From Lachnospiraceae bacterium (GTDB lineage Bacteria > Bacillota > Clostridia > Lachnospirales > Lachnospiraceae): 6,033 nucleotides of DNA. The notes under the pieces are model-generated. The model was not told the origin of the DNA and searched no databases. It saw only the letters and a program-made list of their open reading frames with translations. How positions within the stretch are numbered: position 1 is the first letter of the stretch; each line of letters begins with the position of its first letter. The stretch lies in the NCBI GenBank assembly GCA_003542935.1, contig DPJQ01000046.1, positions 1-6,033 of the forward strand, read 5' to 3'. This document shows, one piece after another, positions 5,040-6,033 of the stretch. Position numbers and translations under genes: made by a program.

Positions 5040-6033
5040 ATATGCCCGTATACTCTGCGATCTTCCGGTGACGGAGGAGCAGGTGCAGAAAATGCGGGAG
5101 GATTTTGCGGGCAATCCGCTGATGCAGGCGGCCCTGATGGATCCTTCTGTATCCCTTGAGGAAAAAGAGGGGGTCATCAACCGGCTGTTTTCCGGCGAGC
5201 TGCGCAGCTTTCTTTGCCGTCTGGCGGAAGACGGTATGATGGGCCGTGTGGGCGAGATCTGCGACGGTTTCCTGAAGCTCAGGGATGAGAGAAATCAGAT
5301 CAAACATGCTGTTCTGACCTGCGTCCATGAACCGACGGAGGAACAGCTTGATAAAATAAAGAAGTTCATATTGATCCAGTTTGGCAGCAAAGAGGCCCGG
5401 ATCGAGGTCAAAAAAGACGAGGGGCTGATCGGCGGTTTCGTGCTGGATGTTGATGATAAGCATTACGACTGGAGCCTCAAGGGCCGTATGGAGGATCTTG
5501 GCCGCTCCATGCACCGCAGGGCCAGGACTTTGGGCGCCGACGGCGACCCGGACGCGGTGATTTCCATTTTAAAGGAAGAGATCCGTAATTACAATTTTGA
5601 CGGTAGCAGCCAGGAGATCGGTACCGTGGTGCGTTTTGGCGACGGCATTGCCACCGTCCACGGTATGGATCATGCCATGTACGGCGAGGTGGTGGTCTTT
5701 GATACCGGCGTAAAGGGCATGGTGCAGGATATCCGCCACGAGAGCATCGGCTGTATCCTCCTTGGCTCCGAGAAAGGGATCAAAGCAGGGACGAAGGTGA
5801 CCTGTACCGGCAGAAAGGCCGGTGTGCCGGTATCCGACGAATATCTGGGCCGGGTCATCAATGCCCTGGGAGAACCCATTGACGGCCGGGGGGTCATCAA
5901 TGCCGACAAGTACCTGCCCATTGAGCGGGAGGCCCCCGGCATCGCGGACCGGAAGTCGGTCAGCGTGCCTTTGGAGACGGGCATCCTGTCCATCGATTCC
6001 ATGTTCCCGATCGGCCGGGGCCAGCGTGAGCTG
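5020..6033 (+). CDS. atpH-atpA: ATP synthase F1 delta-alpha fusion (3' end beyond window)
   Basis: One open frame with no stop encodes subunit delta followed by subunit alpha. Residues 1-167 are delta: SKYARILCDL at the N-terminus, a somewhat shortened helical N-domain, EDGMMGRVGEICDGFLKLRDE, then the C-domain EGLIGGFVLDVDDKHYDWSLKGRMEDL. About ten residues (ARTLGADGDP) link it to alpha. Alpha begins with its N-terminal helix DAVISILKEEIRNY, then EIGTVVRFGDGIATVHG (beta-barrel), LGRVINALGEPIDG, LPIEREAPGIADRKSV and PIGRGQREL, and is cut just before the expected P-loop. The ~161 alpha residues present match the normal distance to Walker A, so alpha is not shortened. I chose ATG 5020 because AGG (5009-5011) is eight bases upstream; ATG 5014 is also possible. 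Both overlap atpF. Normally delta is present once and alpha three times per enzyme, so internal initiation, cleavage or an unusual stalk should be considered. Confidence 0.9.
   Translation, partial: MVQKTSKYARILCDLPVTEEQVQKMREDFAGNPLMQAALMDPSVSLEEKEGVINRLFSGELRSFLCRLAEDGMMGRVGEICDGFLKLRDERNQIKHAVLTCVHEPTEEQLDKIKKFILIQFGSKEARIEVKKDEGLIGGFVLDVDDKHYDWSLKGRMEDLGRSMHRRARTLGADGDPDAVISILKEEIRNYNFDGSSQEIGTVVRFGDGIATVHGMDHAMYGEVVVFDTGVKGMVQDIRHESIGCILLGSEKGIKAGTKVTCTGRKAGVPVSDEYLGRVINALGEPIDGRGVINADKYLPIEREAPGIADRKSVSVPLETGILSIDSMFPIGRGQREL

Noticed and set aside
5521..5560. The delta-alpha fusion as a sequencing error removing a stop codon
   Set aside because: The junction leaves no room for a normal intergenic region: only about ten codons lie between the delta C-terminus and the alpha N-terminal helix, both domains are in the same frame, and no usual start codon with a well-spaced ribosome binding site precedes alpha. 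It cannot be wholly excluded without the raw reads.

Overview
The window looks like chromosomal DNA from a low-to-mid GC Firmicute. Clostridia, probably Lachnospiraceae, is my best guess. It rests on strong AGGAGG-type ribosome binding sites, mixed ATG/GTG/TTG starts, small XRE regulators, consensus sigma-A-type promoter elements and the atpB-E-F-H-A gene order. This is inference from style, not a database match.

Left part (1-970): two small, divergently oriented helix-turn-helix regulators, one on the minus strand (32-352) and one on the plus strand (626-901). They share a 273-base AT-rich intergenic region. It holds a very good promoter for the plus gene (TTGACA, 17 bases, TATATT), a TATAAT box for the minus gene, and several short repeats that could be operators. 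A clear intrinsic terminator (925-969) closes the plus gene.

Middle (1082-2845, minus strand): a membrane-anchored DUF885-family putative zinc metallopeptidase. It starts at TTG and carries an intact HEGFPGH motif and the downstream EGW..Y.E element.

Intergenic 2846-3579: a 734-base gap with no convincing gene. It contains a dense cluster of DnaA boxes (3028-3182). Three are perfect TTATCCACA, one is TTATACACA, and several are near matches. An AT-rich stretch with a 10-bp inverted repeat follows. This resembles a replication origin or a DnaA titration/regulatory cluster, yet no dnaA or dnaN is visible. The larger genes on the two sides point away from it.

Right part (3580-6033, plus strand): the start of an F1Fo ATP synthase operon, in the order subunit a (atpB), c (atpE), b (atpF), then delta and alpha. 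No atpI precedes it. The standout is that delta and alpha are not separate genes. One uninterrupted reading frame from about 5014/5020 to the window edge encodes a nearly complete delta subunit, a linker of about 10 residues, and then the alpha subunit from its N-terminal helix to just before the Walker A loop. Normal F1 has one delta and three alpha subunits, so this delta-alpha fusion raises a real stoichiometry problem. The c subunit has the residues expected of a proton-type ring rather than a sodium-type ring.
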